57,211 nucleotides of DNA from Streptomyces silvae (GTDB taxonomy: Bacteria; Actinomycetota; Actinomycetes; Streptomycetales; Streptomycetaceae): NCBI RefSeq assembly GCF_016745505.1, contig NZ_JAERUC010000152.1, positions 1-57,211 on the forward strand, written 5' to 3'. The translations under genes and the position numbers were made by a program. Within the stretch, counting starts at the first letter, position 1. Every line of letters begins with the position of its first letter. Positions 1-7,861 of this stretch are shown in pieces. Under the pieces are notes generated by a model. That model was not told the origin of the DNA, did not search any database, and worked only from the letters and a program-made list of their open reading frames with translations.

Positions 1-36
1 CGAGGGCGCCGGTTTCACGTGAAACCGGCGCCCTCG
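1..36. terminator. Perfect 36-bp palindrome, probable terminator containing a parS site
   Basis: The first 18 bases are the exact reverse complement of the next 18, so the RNA would fold into a GC-rich hairpin. It lies 17 bases beyond the stop of the minus-strand nitrilase-family gene and is suitably placed as its terminator. The centre of the palindrome is the 14-base sequence GTTTCACGTGAAAC (12-25), annotated separately as parS. The window begins inside this element, so its left flank is unknown. Confidence 0.7.
12..25. other. parS: parS centromere-like site (ParB binding)
   Basis: GTTTCACGTGAAAC is an exact match to the known Streptomyces/Bacillus-type parS consensus. ParB binds this palindrome and spreads from it to organise the origin region for segregation into spores. 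Streptomyces chromosomes carry about twenty such sites, mostly close to oriC. This copy sits in the centre of a longer 36-bp palindrome. Confidence 0.9.
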
Positions 37-53
37 GTCCGTCTACGTACGGC

Positions 54-851
54 TCAGGCCAGGCGCCGTGGCGCGAGGCCCAGGCGGCGGTCCTTGAGGG
101 CGGGGAACTGCTCCCGGGTGGTGGTGGCCTTCGCCGGGTCGAACTCCACGGAGAGCACCTCCTCGGCGGCACCGGCCTCGGCCAGCACCTCGCCCCAGGG
201 GTCGACGACGATGCTGTGGCCCGCCTGCTCGACCCCGGCGTGGGTGCCGGACGAACCGACCGCCAGGACGTACGCCTGGTTCTCGACCGCGCGGGCCTGG
301 GCCAGCAGCGTCCAGTGCGAGCGGCGGCGCTCCGGCCAGCCGGCCGCGACGATCAGGGTCTCGGCGCCCGCGTCGATCAGCCCGCGGAACTGCTCGGGGA
401 AGCGCAGGTCGTAACAGGTGGCGAGGCCGAGCGTGGTCTCCGGCAGGGCGACGGTGACGAGCTCCTCGCCGGCTCCCATCATCACCGCCTCGCCCTTGTC
501 GAAGCCGAAGCGGTGGATCTTGCGGTAGGAGGCGGCCCGCTCGCCCTCGGGCGAGAACACCAGCGAGGTGTTGTAGAGGGTGCCGTCCTCGGCGCGCTCG
601 ACGAAGGATCCGGCGTGCAGCCAGACACCGGCCTCGGCGGCCGCCTTCGCCATGATGTCGTGCGTGGGGCCCTGCAGCGGCTCGGCCTCGTCGGCAAAAG
701 CGGTGTAGGCGAAGGCGCCGACCGGCCAGAGCTCGGGGAGGACGACGAGGTCCGCTCCCCGCTGGGCCACGACCAGCGAAGCCGCGCGCTCTCTACGGGA
801 ATTGACCGATTCATCCGGGTTTACTGCGATCTGGATGAGGGAGGCGAGCAC
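54..851 (-). CDS. Carbon-nitrogen hydrolase (nitrilase superfamily)
   Basis: 265-residue cytoplasmic amidase of the nitrilase/omega-amidase superfamily, which cleaves non-peptide C-N bonds of small amides. The catalytic triad is visible: Glu40 in LPELW, Lys111 in YRKIHRF, and nucleophile Cys146 in ATCYDLRFPE. The length is normal for a stand-alone enzyme of the Nit2/YafV type. It starts at ATG and is followed by the palindromic hairpin at 1-36. It is divergent from the next gene. The exact substrate cannot be told from the sequence; a deaminated-glutamine type amide is one possibility. Confidence 0.9.
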   Translation of the reverse strand: MLASLIQIAVNPDESVNSRRERAASLVVAQRGADLVVLPELWPVGAFAYTAFADEAEPLQGPTHDIMAKAAAEAGVWLHAGSFVERAEDGTLYNTSLVFSPEGERAASYRKIHRFGFDKGEAVMMGAGEELVTVALPETTLGLATCYDLRFPEQFRGLIDAGAETLIVAAGWPERRRSHWTLLAQARAVENQAYVLAVGSSGTHAGVEQAGHSIVVDPWGEVLAEAGAAEEVLSVEFDPAKATTTREQFPALKDRRLGLAPRRLA

Positions 852-1051
852 ACTACCACCGTCCTGGCATGGAAGCCGTCAACGCGGGCCTACGATCGTC
901 ACACGAAAGCACTGCCGGGGTGCCTGCTCGCAGCGTAACTTAGCGAGCGAACCTCCCACGCAGCCCGCAGACAGCACCGACGGTGCCGGCCCTCCCGCCG
1001 GCACTCCCCTGCTCTCCAGCCCATGCACCGCAGAACCGCACGAGGGGTCCC

Positions 1052-1876
1052 GTGACCGTCCATCCCAGCCTCCAGACCTATGCCGATGCCTGGACCCACT
1101 CCATCGAGTCGATAGCCGAGCTGGTCAAGCCACTCGCAGAGGGGGAGTGGAACCGCCGGACACCCTGCCCGGGCTGGTCGGTCCGCGACATCGTCTCGCA
1201 CGTCATCGGCATGGAGTGCGAGCAGCTCGGCGACCCCCGTCCGATCCACACGCTGCCGCGCGACCTGTACCACGTGCAGAACGACCACCAGCGCTACATG
1301 GAGATGCAGGTCGACGTACGGCGCCACCACACCGCGCCGGAGATGACCTCGGAGCTGGAGTACACGCTCATCCGCCGCATGCGTCAGCTGCGCAACGAGT
1401 CGCGTGCCCCCGAGACCATGGTGCGGGCGCCCCTCGGCGCCGAGCAGACACTGGAACTGGCGCTGCGCATGCGGGCCTTCGACGTCTGGGTGCACGAGCA
1501 GGATCTGCGCACGACGCTGGGACAGCCCGGCAACCTGGACTCCCCCGGGGCCCTGATCGTCCGGGACACACTGCTGGTCGGACTGGCGAAGGTCGTCGCC
1601 AAGGACGCGGGCGCACCGCCGAATTCGGCCGTGGTCTTCGATGTGCACGGCCCGCTGGAGTTCCTGCGTACGGTCAGGGTCGACGGCGAGGGCCGCGGTT
1701 CGGTCGACGGCGCGCCGTCGCTCGGCCCCGCGGCGACCCTGGCCATGGACTGGGAGACGTACTACCGGCTGGCCTGCGGCCGGGTCCGGGCCCAGGCCGT
1801 GGAGGACCGGATCAAGATCGAGGGCGACCAGGAGCTGGCGGCCGAGATCCTGCGCCACTTCGCCGTGACCCCGTAG
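1052..1876 (+). CDS. Maleylpyruvate isomerase family mycothiol-dependent enzyme
   Basis: 274 residues. The N-terminal half has the DinB/MDMPI metal-binding helical bundle pattern: ADAWTHSIESIAELVKPL, then WNRRTPCPGWSVRDIVSHVIGME, where the His is a likely metal ligand. The C-terminal half has a small alpha/beta domain. These proteins use mycothiol, the actinobacterial thiol, as cofactor in isomerisation or transfer reactions; the substrate is unknown. I chose the GTG at 1052, preceded by GAGGGG, over the upstream in-frame ATG at 983, whose extra 23 residues look non-coding. The gene is convergent with the MFS gene through a strong hairpin. Confidence 0.82.
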   Translation: MTVHPSLQTYADAWTHSIESIAELVKPLAEGEWNRRTPCPGWSVRDIVSHVIGMECEQLGDPRPIHTLPRDLYHVQNDHQRYMEMQVDVRRHHTAPEMTSELEYTLIRRMRQLRNESRAPETMVRAPLGAEQTLELALRMRAFDVWVHEQDLRTTLGQPGNLDSPGALIVRDTLLVGLAKVVAKDAGAPPNSAVVFDVHGPLEFLRTVRVDGEGRGSVDGAPSLGPAATLAMDWETYYRLACGRVRAQAVEDRIKIEGDQELAAEILRHFAVTP

Positions 1877-1883
1877 CACCGAG

Positions 1884-1930
1884 CCCGGCGGCGCCCGTCC
1901 GTGGCGGACCGGGACGGGCGCGCCGCCGGG
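1884..1930. terminator. Bidirectional terminator hairpin
   Basis: A GC-rich inverted repeat (arms about 1884-1900 and 1912-1930, with a small bulge) lies between the convergent isomerase-like gene and the MFS gene. It can serve both transcripts. Confidence 0.65.
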
Positions 1931-1936
1931 GCGCTG

Positions 1937-3244
1937 TCAGGCGGGCACGTGCACCGCTTCGACCCGGCTGACGACGTGGTGGTCGCGTTCCCTGTGGGTG
2001 GCACTGGCGTGCAGCCGCAGGATCTGTACGACGCCGAGCGCCTCCAGGACGAAGACCGAGGCGAACGCGATGCGGTAGTTGTCCCCGGTCGCGTCCAGCA
2101 GCACACCGACCAGGAACAGGGTCGTCATCGAGGCGACGAAGCCGCCCATGTTGACGATGCCGGAGGCGGTGCCCTGGCGCTCCGACGGATTGGCCGGCCG
2201 GCCGAAGTCGAAGCCGATCATCGAGGCCGGGCCGCAGGAGCCGAGCACCACGCACAGGGTGACCAGCAGCCACATCGGCGCGTGGTCGCCGGGGTAGAAG
2301 ATCGTGCACGCCCAGAGCAGCGCGGTCACCGCGACCGTGCCCAGGGCCAGCGGGGCGCGGGCCGCGTGGTGGCGGGCGATGACCTGCCCGTAGACGAGCC
2401 CCACCGCCATGTTGGAGAGCACGACCAGGGTGAGCAGCTCACCGGCGGTGCCCCTGCTCAGCCCCTGTGCCTCGACCAGGAACGGCATGCCCCACAGCAG
2501 CAGGAAGACCATGGCGGGGAACTGCGTGGTGAAGTGCACCCACATGCCCAGGCGGGTGCCCGGCTCCCGCCAGGACGCCGCGATCTGCTTCCGTACGTAC
2601 GCCGCTCCGGCGTGCTCGGCGGGCGGCGGCTCGTGGCCCTCGGGGTGGTCCTTGAGGAAGAGCAGCAGCAGGACCAGCACCAGCACACCCGCGAGCGAGC
2701 TGCCGACGAAGGTCGCAGTCCAGCCGAACCCGTGCAGCGCGCGGGCGATCACGAGGGTCGAGACCAGGTTGCCCGCCATCCCGAAGAGCGCGGCCACCTG
2801 CCCGATCAGCGGGCCGCGCCGGGCCGGGAACCACCGGGCGCCGAGCCGCAGCACGCTGATGAACGTCATCGCGTCGCCGCAGCCGAGCAGGGCGCGGGAG
2901 GCGAGCGCCATGCCGTACGAGGGGGAGAGGGCGAAGCCCAGCTGCCCCAGCGTGAAGAGCACCACCCCGAGGGTGAGGACCTTCTTGGTGCCGAGCCGGT
3001 CGACCAGGAGCCCCACGGGTATCTGCATGCCGGCGTAGACGAGCAGCTGAAGGATGGAGAACGTCGACAGGGCCGAGGCGTTGACGTCGAACCGGTCGGC
3101 GGCGTCGAGCCCGGCGACGCCCAGGCTCGTACGGAAGATGATGGCGACGAAGTAGACGGCGACGCCGACGCCCCAGATCCAGACGGCACGCCGGCCGCCG
3201 GGCGGGTCACCGGGCAGGGAGAGGGTGGGGGCGGCCGAGGTCAT
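1937..3244 (-). CDS. MFS transporter
   Basis: 435-residue integral membrane protein with about twelve hydrophobic segments. It carries the MFS loop motif near VDRLGTKKVL after TM2 and an IGFDFGRPANPSERQGTASG segment typical of the nitrate/sugar-acid (MHS/ACS-like) branch. It is a proton-coupled carrier in the cytoplasmic membrane; the substrate is not known. Its ATG overlaps the stop of the upstream GntR regulator (ATGA), so the two are co-transcribed. This suggests the regulator senses the transported compound, possibly an organic acid. Confidence 0.88.
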   Translation of the reverse strand: MTSAAPTLSLPGDPPGGRRAVWIWGVGVAVYFVAIIFRTSLGVAGLDAADRFDVNASALSTFSILQLLVYAGMQIPVGLLVDRLGTKKVLTLGVVLFTLGQLGFALSPSYGMALASRALLGCGDAMTFISVLRLGARWFPARRGPLIGQVAALFGMAGNLVSTLVIARALHGFGWTATFVGSSLAGVLVLVLLLLFLKDHPEGHEPPPAEHAGAAYVRKQIAASWREPGTRLGMWVHFTTQFPAMVFLLLWGMPFLVEAQGLSRGTAGELLTLVVLSNMAVGLVYGQVIARHHAARAPLALGTVAVTALLWACTIFYPGDHAPMWLLVTLCVVLGSCGPASMIGFDFGRPANPSERQGTASGIVNMGGFVASMTTLFLVGVLLDATGDNYRIAFASVFVLEALGVVQILRLHASATHRERDHHVVSRVEAVHVPA

Positions 3245-3900
3245 CGGTCATCACCCCGGACCAGCACCTTGACCCGGCTGACATGGCGCCGTACGACGCC
3301 TGCGGCGCCCTCGGCGTCACCGGACCTGATGGCCTCCAGCAGCTCTCCGTGCTCGGTGATGTTGGCGGCGATCCGGCCGGGATGCGCCTCCATCACGGCG
3401 ACGCCCATTCTCAACTGCCGGTCACGGAGCTGGTCGTAGAGGCGCGAGAGGATCTCGTTGCCCGCGTTCTTCACGATCTCGGCGTGGAAGCAGCGGTCCT
3501 TGACGGAGACCGCGGCCAGATCGCCCGCCTCGGCGAGTTCCCGCTGCTCCTCCAGGAGCTGTTCGAGCCGCGCGATCAGCTGCGCCGGGGCGGGCACCGC
3601 CTTGCGTGCGGCGAACTCCTCCACCAGCAGCCGGGTCTCCACCACGTCGGAGATCTCCTGCGCGGAGACCGCCAGCACCAGCGCGCCCTTCTTCGGGTAG
3701 AGCTTGATCAGCCCTTCGACCTCCAGGCGGAGCAGCGCTTCGCGCACCGGGGTCCTGGATACGCCGACGGCCTCGGCCAGGTCGCCTTCGGTGAGCAGCG
3801 TGCCGCCCTCGTAGCGGCGGTCGAGGACCGCTTCCTTGACGTGGGTGTAGACGCGCTCGGCTGCGGGCGGCGGCTTGGGGACGGCGGGTGCGGCAGGCAT
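3241..3900 (-). CDS. GntR-family (FadR/FCD-type) transcriptional regulator
   Basis: 219 residues. The N-terminal winged helix (residues about 10-75) includes ERVYTHVKEAVLDRRYEGG and VSRTPVREALLRLEVEGLI, the hallmark GntR recognition helix. The C-terminal all-helical FCD domain has the metal-ligand pattern around RCFHAEIVKNAGN and ITEHGELLEAI. Such proteins repress genes for organic-acid or sugar-acid use until a ligand binds. I chose the ATG at 3900 because the longer open frame upstream encodes arginine-rich sequence without family similarity. It overlaps the downstream MFS gene by 4 bases. Confidence 0.9.
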   Translation of the reverse strand: MPAAPAVPKPPPAAERVYTHVKEAVLDRRYEGGTLLTEGDLAEAVGVSRTPVREALLRLEVEGLIKLYPKKGALVLAVSAQEISDVVETRLLVEEFAARKAVPAPAQLIARLEQLLEEQRELAEAGDLAAVSVKDRCFHAEIVKNAGNEILSRLYDQLRDRQLRMGVAVMEAHPGRIAANITEHGELLEAIRSGDAEGAAGVVRRHVSRVKVLVRGDDR

Positions 3901-3995
3901 GCACACAGCATAGATACAAGATGGGTGCGTCCGCTCCCCCGTCCGCGATCCGGACCCCGCGGCCCTCCAAGGGCGGGCCTCGGCGCCGCGAGGGG

Positions 3996-4288
3996 CTACC
4001 TCCGCAGGGCCGCCCGCAGCACCCCGGCGGAGGCCGCGACGATCCGCGTCGGCTCCTCGTTGCCGCCCGTGGCGACCGGCGCGGCCCGCACGGTCCTGGC
4101 CTGTTCCGACGCGACGGTCCAGTAGCCCCCGGCCGCCCGCACCCCGTTGTCCCGAGTCGGGCGTCGGCGTCCTCGGGGAAGGAGTTGGCGGCCTCACCGG
4201 CATCGCTGCCGCCCGTGTCCTCGACGGTCACCTCGGTCGCCGTGAGGGTGTTGAAGCGCGAGTCGATCTGGGACGAGGTGGTGCGCAC
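3996..4288 (-). pseudogene. Broken gene remnant (frameshifted, 5'-truncated)
   Basis: The minus strand reads as plausible protein in two frames joined near 4147. The upstream part contains SQIDSRFNTLTATEVTVED and GEAANSFPEDADARL. The downstream part continues as DNGVRAAGGYWTVASEQA and ends at a TAG at 3998-3996 after VLRAALRR. Codon third positions are GC-rich in each part. A one-base shift would fuse them, and no good start codon is seen. I do not recognise the family. It could be a true decayed gene or a sequencing error in an intact small gene. The rest of 3901-4471 shows only the promoter region of the peptidase gene. Confidence 0.4.
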
Positions 4289-4471
4289 GTCCGGCCGTCA
4301 CGGCGCCGGGGGACCGCATGTCCGGAGCCCCCGGCGCGACCCCCGGCCGGCCTCGCAGCCATGACGCGGTTCACTCTTACGGGTGTACAGCCATTCGGCA
4401 CGGTCATGAGTCTCATGACAGGGCGGCACTCCCGTGCGACGGCCCCTTCAGGGACACTTGGAGCATCTACC

Positions 4472-5371
4472 TTGAAATACGGCATCACGGGCATCCGCCG
4501 CGCCTCCGTAGCGGCCACGGTCTCCCTGACGGCAGGGGCCGTCCTCGCGAGCGGGGCGTTCGCCTCGGCGGCCACGGCGGCGGCACCGCCGACACCCACG
4601 ATCACCGCCAAGGGCGGCTTCGTGATGAACAACGGCACGGCCAGGACGCTCTACGGCAAAGCCGCGGACACCCGCCGCTCCACCGGTTCCACGACGAAGA
4701 TCATGACCGCCAAGGTGGTGCTGGCGCAGAAGAACCTGAACCTCGACGCCAAGGTCACCGTCCAGAAGGCGTACAGCGACTACATCGTCTCGAAGAACGC
4801 CTCGTCCGCCCGGCTGATCGTCGGCGACAAGGTCACGGTCCGTCAGCTCCTGTACGGGCTCATGCTGCCGTCGGGCTGCGACGCCGCGTACGCCCTCGCC
4901 GACAAGTTCGGCTCCGGCTCCACGCGCGCGGCCCGGGTGAAGTCCTTCATCGGCAAGATGAACTCCTCCGCGAAGAGCCTCGGTCTGAAGAACACCCACT
5001 TCGACTCGTTCGACGGCATCGGCGGCGGCTCGAACTACTCCACGCCGCGTGACCTGACGAAGATCGCCAGCAGCGCGATGAAGAACTCGACGTTCCGCGC
5101 GATCGTGAAGACCAGGTCGACGAAGCAGAAGGTCACCACCAAGTCCGGTGGCTACCGCTACATGTCGTGGGCCAACACCAACGCCATGCTGGGCAGTTAC
5201 ACCGGGATGATCGGTGTGAAGACCGGCTCGGGCCCCACGGCCAAGTACTGCCTGGTCTTCGCCGCGACCCGTAACGGCAAGACCGTCATCGGGACCGTCC
5301 TGACGTCGACCTCCGCCACCACGCGGACGGCCGACGCGAAGAAGCTCCTGGACTACGGCTTCAAGAAGTAG
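4472..5371 (+). CDS. Secreted D-alanyl-D-alanine carboxypeptidase (S11 family)
   Basis: 299 residues from the chosen TTG start, which has GGAG eight bases upstream; in-frame ATGs at 4361 and 4406 lack a ribosome site. The N-terminus is a signal peptide (GIRRASVAATVSLTAGAVLA, cut near ATAAA). The penicillin-binding motifs are S73-T-T-K76 (SxxK) and K250-T-G252. The middle motif is S134-G-C136, with Cys in place of the usual Asn. The enzyme removes the terminal D-Ala from peptidoglycan stem peptides outside the membrane. A strong terminator follows. It is convergent with the bkd cluster. Confidence 0.87.
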   Translation: MKYGITGIRRASVAATVSLTAGAVLASGAFASAATAAAPPTPTITAKGGFVMNNGTARTLYGKAADTRRSTGSTTKIMTAKVVLAQKNLNLDAKVTVQKAYSDYIVSKNASSARLIVGDKVTVRQLLYGLMLPSGCDAAYALADKFGSGSTRAARVKSFIGKMNSSAKSLGLKNTHFDSFDGIGGGSNYSTPRDLTKIASSAMKNSTFRAIVKTRSTKQKVTTKSGGYRYMSWANTNAMLGSYTGMIGVKTGSGPTAKYCLVFAATRNGKTVIGTVLTSTSATTRTADAKKLLDYGFKK

Positions 5372-5430
5372 CCCCCGCGCTCCAGGAAGTGGCCCGAGGC
5401 TTCGGGGAGCCTCCCGGAACCGTACGTACC

Positions 5431-5465
5431 GAAGGGGCCCGTCGCATCGCGCGACGGGCCCCTTC
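5431..5465. terminator. Bidirectional terminator
   Basis: A perfect 15-bp stem (GAAGGGGCCCGTCGC and its complement) with a five-base loop lies between the convergent carboxypeptidase and bkdC1 genes. Confidence 0.8.
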
Positions 5466-5476
5466 CGTGCGGTTCG

Positions 5477-6868
5477 TCAGCCCCAGGTGATCAGACGCTT
5501 GGGCTGTTCCAGGATCGCCGCGACATCCGCGAGGACCTTGGAGCCGAGCTCGCCGTCGACCAGCCGGTGATCGAAGGAGAGCGCCAGCGTGGTCACCTGG
5601 CGGGGCTTCACCTTGCCCTTGTGGACCCACGGCTGGAGCTTGATCGCCCCGACCGCGAGGATCGCGGACTCGCCCGGGTTGAGGATCGGCGTACCGGTGT
5701 CGACGCCGAAGACGCCCACGTTGGTGATGGTCACCGTGCCGCCGGCCATGGCCACGGGGGACGTCTTGCCCTCGCGTGCCGTGGACACCAGATCGGCCAG
5801 CGCCTCGCCCAGCTCGGGCAGGGTCTTGTCGTGCGCGTCCTTGATGTTCGGCACGATCAGACCGCGCGGGGTGGCGGCGGCGATGCCCAGGTTGACGTAG
5901 TGCTTCTGCACGATCTCCTGGTTCGCCTCGTCCCAGGCGGCGTTGACCGCCGGGTTCCGCTTGATCGCGACCAGGAGGGCCTTGGCGATGACGAGGAGCG
6001 GGTTGACCCGGACCCCCGCCATGTCCTTGTCCTCCTTGAGCTCCGCCACGAGCTTCATCGTGCGCGTCACGTCGACGGTCACGAACTCGGTGACGTGGGG
6101 AGCGGTGAAGGCGCTGCCGACCATGGCCTGCGCGATGGCCTTCCGCACGCCCTTGACCGGGATGCGGGTCTCCCGGCCCACCGGTGCCACCGCCTCCACG
6201 GGTGCGGGGGCCGCGACGGCCTCCTCGGCCCGTACGGGCGCCTCGGCCGGAGCCGGAGCGGCAGCCGCGTGGACGTCCTCGCGGGTGATGACGCCGCCCT
6301 CGCCGGTCGGGGTGACCGTGGCAAGGTCGATCCCCAGGTCCTTGGCCAGCTTGCGCACCGGCGGCTTGGCCAGCGGACGGCTCTCCGCCACCTTCGCGCG
6401 GTGGCCGTTGATCTCGGCCTGGGCCGCGGCCGCGGCCGGACCCGGGATCTCGGCACCCTTGCGGGCCCGGCGCTTGGTGGAGCTCTCGGCCACGCCGTAG
6501 CCGACGAGCACCGGCTGACGGCCCTTGGGCGCCTCCTCGGCCGCGGGTTCCGCCACGGCCTCCTGCACGGGCTCCGGCTCGGCCGGGGCGTCACCGCTGC
6601 CGGGCGCCACGTCCACCGCGATGATCACCTCGCCGACGTCGACGGTGGTGCCCTCCGGGAAGCGCAGCTCGTGCACCACCCCGTCGAACGGGATCGGCAG
6701 CTCCACCGCGGCCTTCGCCGTCTCGACCTCACAGACGACCTGGCCGTCGGTGACGGTGTCGCCGGGCTGGACGAACCACTTGAGGATCTCCGCCTCGGTC
6801 AGTCCCTCGCCCACGTCGGGCATCTTGAACTCACGGAAACGCGCGGACGTTTCGGTCATCGTCGTCAC
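5477..6868 (-). CDS. bkdC1: Branched-chain 2-oxo acid dehydrogenase E2 (dihydrolipoyl acyltransferase), cluster 1
   Basis: 463 residues. The N-terminal lipoyl domain (about 1-85) has the lipoylated Lys in VETAKAAVELP. An Ala/Pro/Glu-rich linker and a peripheral-subunit binding domain (VRKLAKDLGIDLATV) follow, then a catalytic acyltransferase domain with SFDHRLVDGELG. It transfers branched acyl groups from E1 to CoA. The GTG at 6868 is spaced well from GAGGAG; the ATG at 6859 is an alternative start. It lies 10 bases after bkdB1 and is the last gene of the operon. The E3 subunit is not encoded nearby. Confidence 0.92.
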   Translation of the reverse strand: MTTMTETSARFREFKMPDVGEGLTEAEILKWFVQPGDTVTDGQVVCEVETAKAAVELPIPFDGVVHELRFPEGTTVDVGEVIIAVDVAPGSGDAPAEPEPVQEAVAEPAAEEAPKGRQPVLVGYGVAESSTKRRARKGAEIPGPAAAAAQAEINGHRAKVAESRPLAKPPVRKLAKDLGIDLATVTPTGEGGVITREDVHAAAAPAPAEAPVRAEEAVAAPAPVEAVAPVGRETRIPVKGVRKAIAQAMVGSAFTAPHVTEFVTVDVTRTMKLVAELKEDKDMAGVRVNPLLVIAKALLVAIKRNPAVNAAWDEANQEIVQKHYVNLGIAAATPRGLIVPNIKDAHDKTLPELGEALADLVSTAREGKTSPVAMAGGTVTITNVGVFGVDTGTPILNPGESAILAVGAIKLQPWVHKGKVKPRQVTTLALSFDHRLVDGELGSKVLADVAAILEQPKRLITWG

Positions 6869-6878
6869 GACCCTCTCC

Positions 6879-7859
6879 TCAGTACGCCAGCGAGCGGTCG
6901 ACGGCATCGAGCACCCGGTCGAGACCCGGCAGGTACTCGTCCTCCAGCCGGGCCGGCGGGTAGGGGGCGTGGTAGCCGCCGACCCGCAGCACGGGCGCTT
7001 CGAGGTGGTAGAAGCAGCGCTCGGTGATCCGGGCCGCGATCTCGGCCCCGGACCCGTAGAACACCGGTGCCTCGTGGACCACCACCAGCCGGCCGGTCTT
7101 CTCGACCGAGGCCTGCACGGCGTCGAAGTCGATCGGGGACATCGACCGCAGGTCCAGGACCTCGACCGACTTGCCCTCCTCCTGCGCGGCGGCGGCCGCC
7201 TCCAGGCAGACCTTCACCATCGGGCCGTACGCGACGAGCGTGAGGTCGGAGCCCTCACGGGCCACGGCGGCCTTGTGGAGCGGGCCGGGGATGGACTCGG
7301 TGTCGAGCTCCCCCTTGTCCCAGTAGCGCCGCTTGGGCTCGAAGAAGATGATCGGATCATCGCTCTGGACGGCCTGCTGCATCATCCAGTACGCGTCGCT
7401 CGCGTTGGACGGCGAGACGACCTTCAGGCCCGCCACATGCGCGAACAGTGCCTCGGGCGACTCGCTGTGGTGCTCGACGGCACCGATGCCGCCGCCGTAC
7501 GGGATGCGGATGACGACCGGCATCTTGACCTTGCCGAGTGCACGCGCGTGCATCTTGGCGAGCTGCGTGACGATCTGGTCGTACGCGGGGAAGACGAAGC
7601 CGTCGAACTGGATCTCGACGATCGGGCGGTAGCCGCGCAGGGCGAGGCCGATCGCCGTACCGACGATGCCGGACTCCGCGAGCGGGGTGTCGATCACCCG
7701 GCCCTCGCCGAAGTCCTTCTGGAGCCCGTCGGTGATCCGGAAGACCCCGCCGAGCTTGCCTACGTCCTCACCCATGATGAGGACCTTGGGGTCGGTGTCC
7801 AGCGCCTTGCGCAGCGACTCGTTGAGCGCCTTCGCGAGGGACATCTTCTCAACGGCCAT
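6879..7859 (-). CDS. bkdB1: Branched-chain 2-oxo acid dehydrogenase E1 beta, cluster 1
   Basis: 326 residues, the normal length for the beta chain of the thiamine-diphosphate E1 heterotetramer. Family signatures include VLIMGEDVGKLGGVFRVTDGL-like sequence near the N-terminus, IPYGGGIGAVEHHSESPEA, and the C-terminal PYPPARLEDEYLPGLDRVL. With E1 alpha it decarboxylates the keto acids of Val, Leu and Ile. It sits two bases after the E1 alpha stop, so the stoichiometric subunits are probably translationally coupled. Confidence 0.93.
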   Translation of the reverse strand: MAVEKMSLAKALNESLRKALDTDPKVLIMGEDVGKLGGVFRITDGLQKDFGEGRVIDTPLAESGIVGTAIGLALRGYRPIVEIQFDGFVFPAYDQIVTQLAKMHARALGKVKMPVVIRIPYGGGIGAVEHHSESPEALFAHVAGLKVVSPSNASDAYWMMQQAVQSDDPIIFFEPKRRYWDKGELDTESIPGPLHKAAVAREGSDLTLVAYGPMVKVCLEAAAAAQEEGKSVEVLDLRSMSPIDFDAVQASVEKTGRLVVVHEAPVFYGSGAEIAARITERCFYHLEAPVLRVGGYHAPYPPARLEDEYLPGLDRVLDAVDRSLAY

Positions 7860-7861
7860 GG

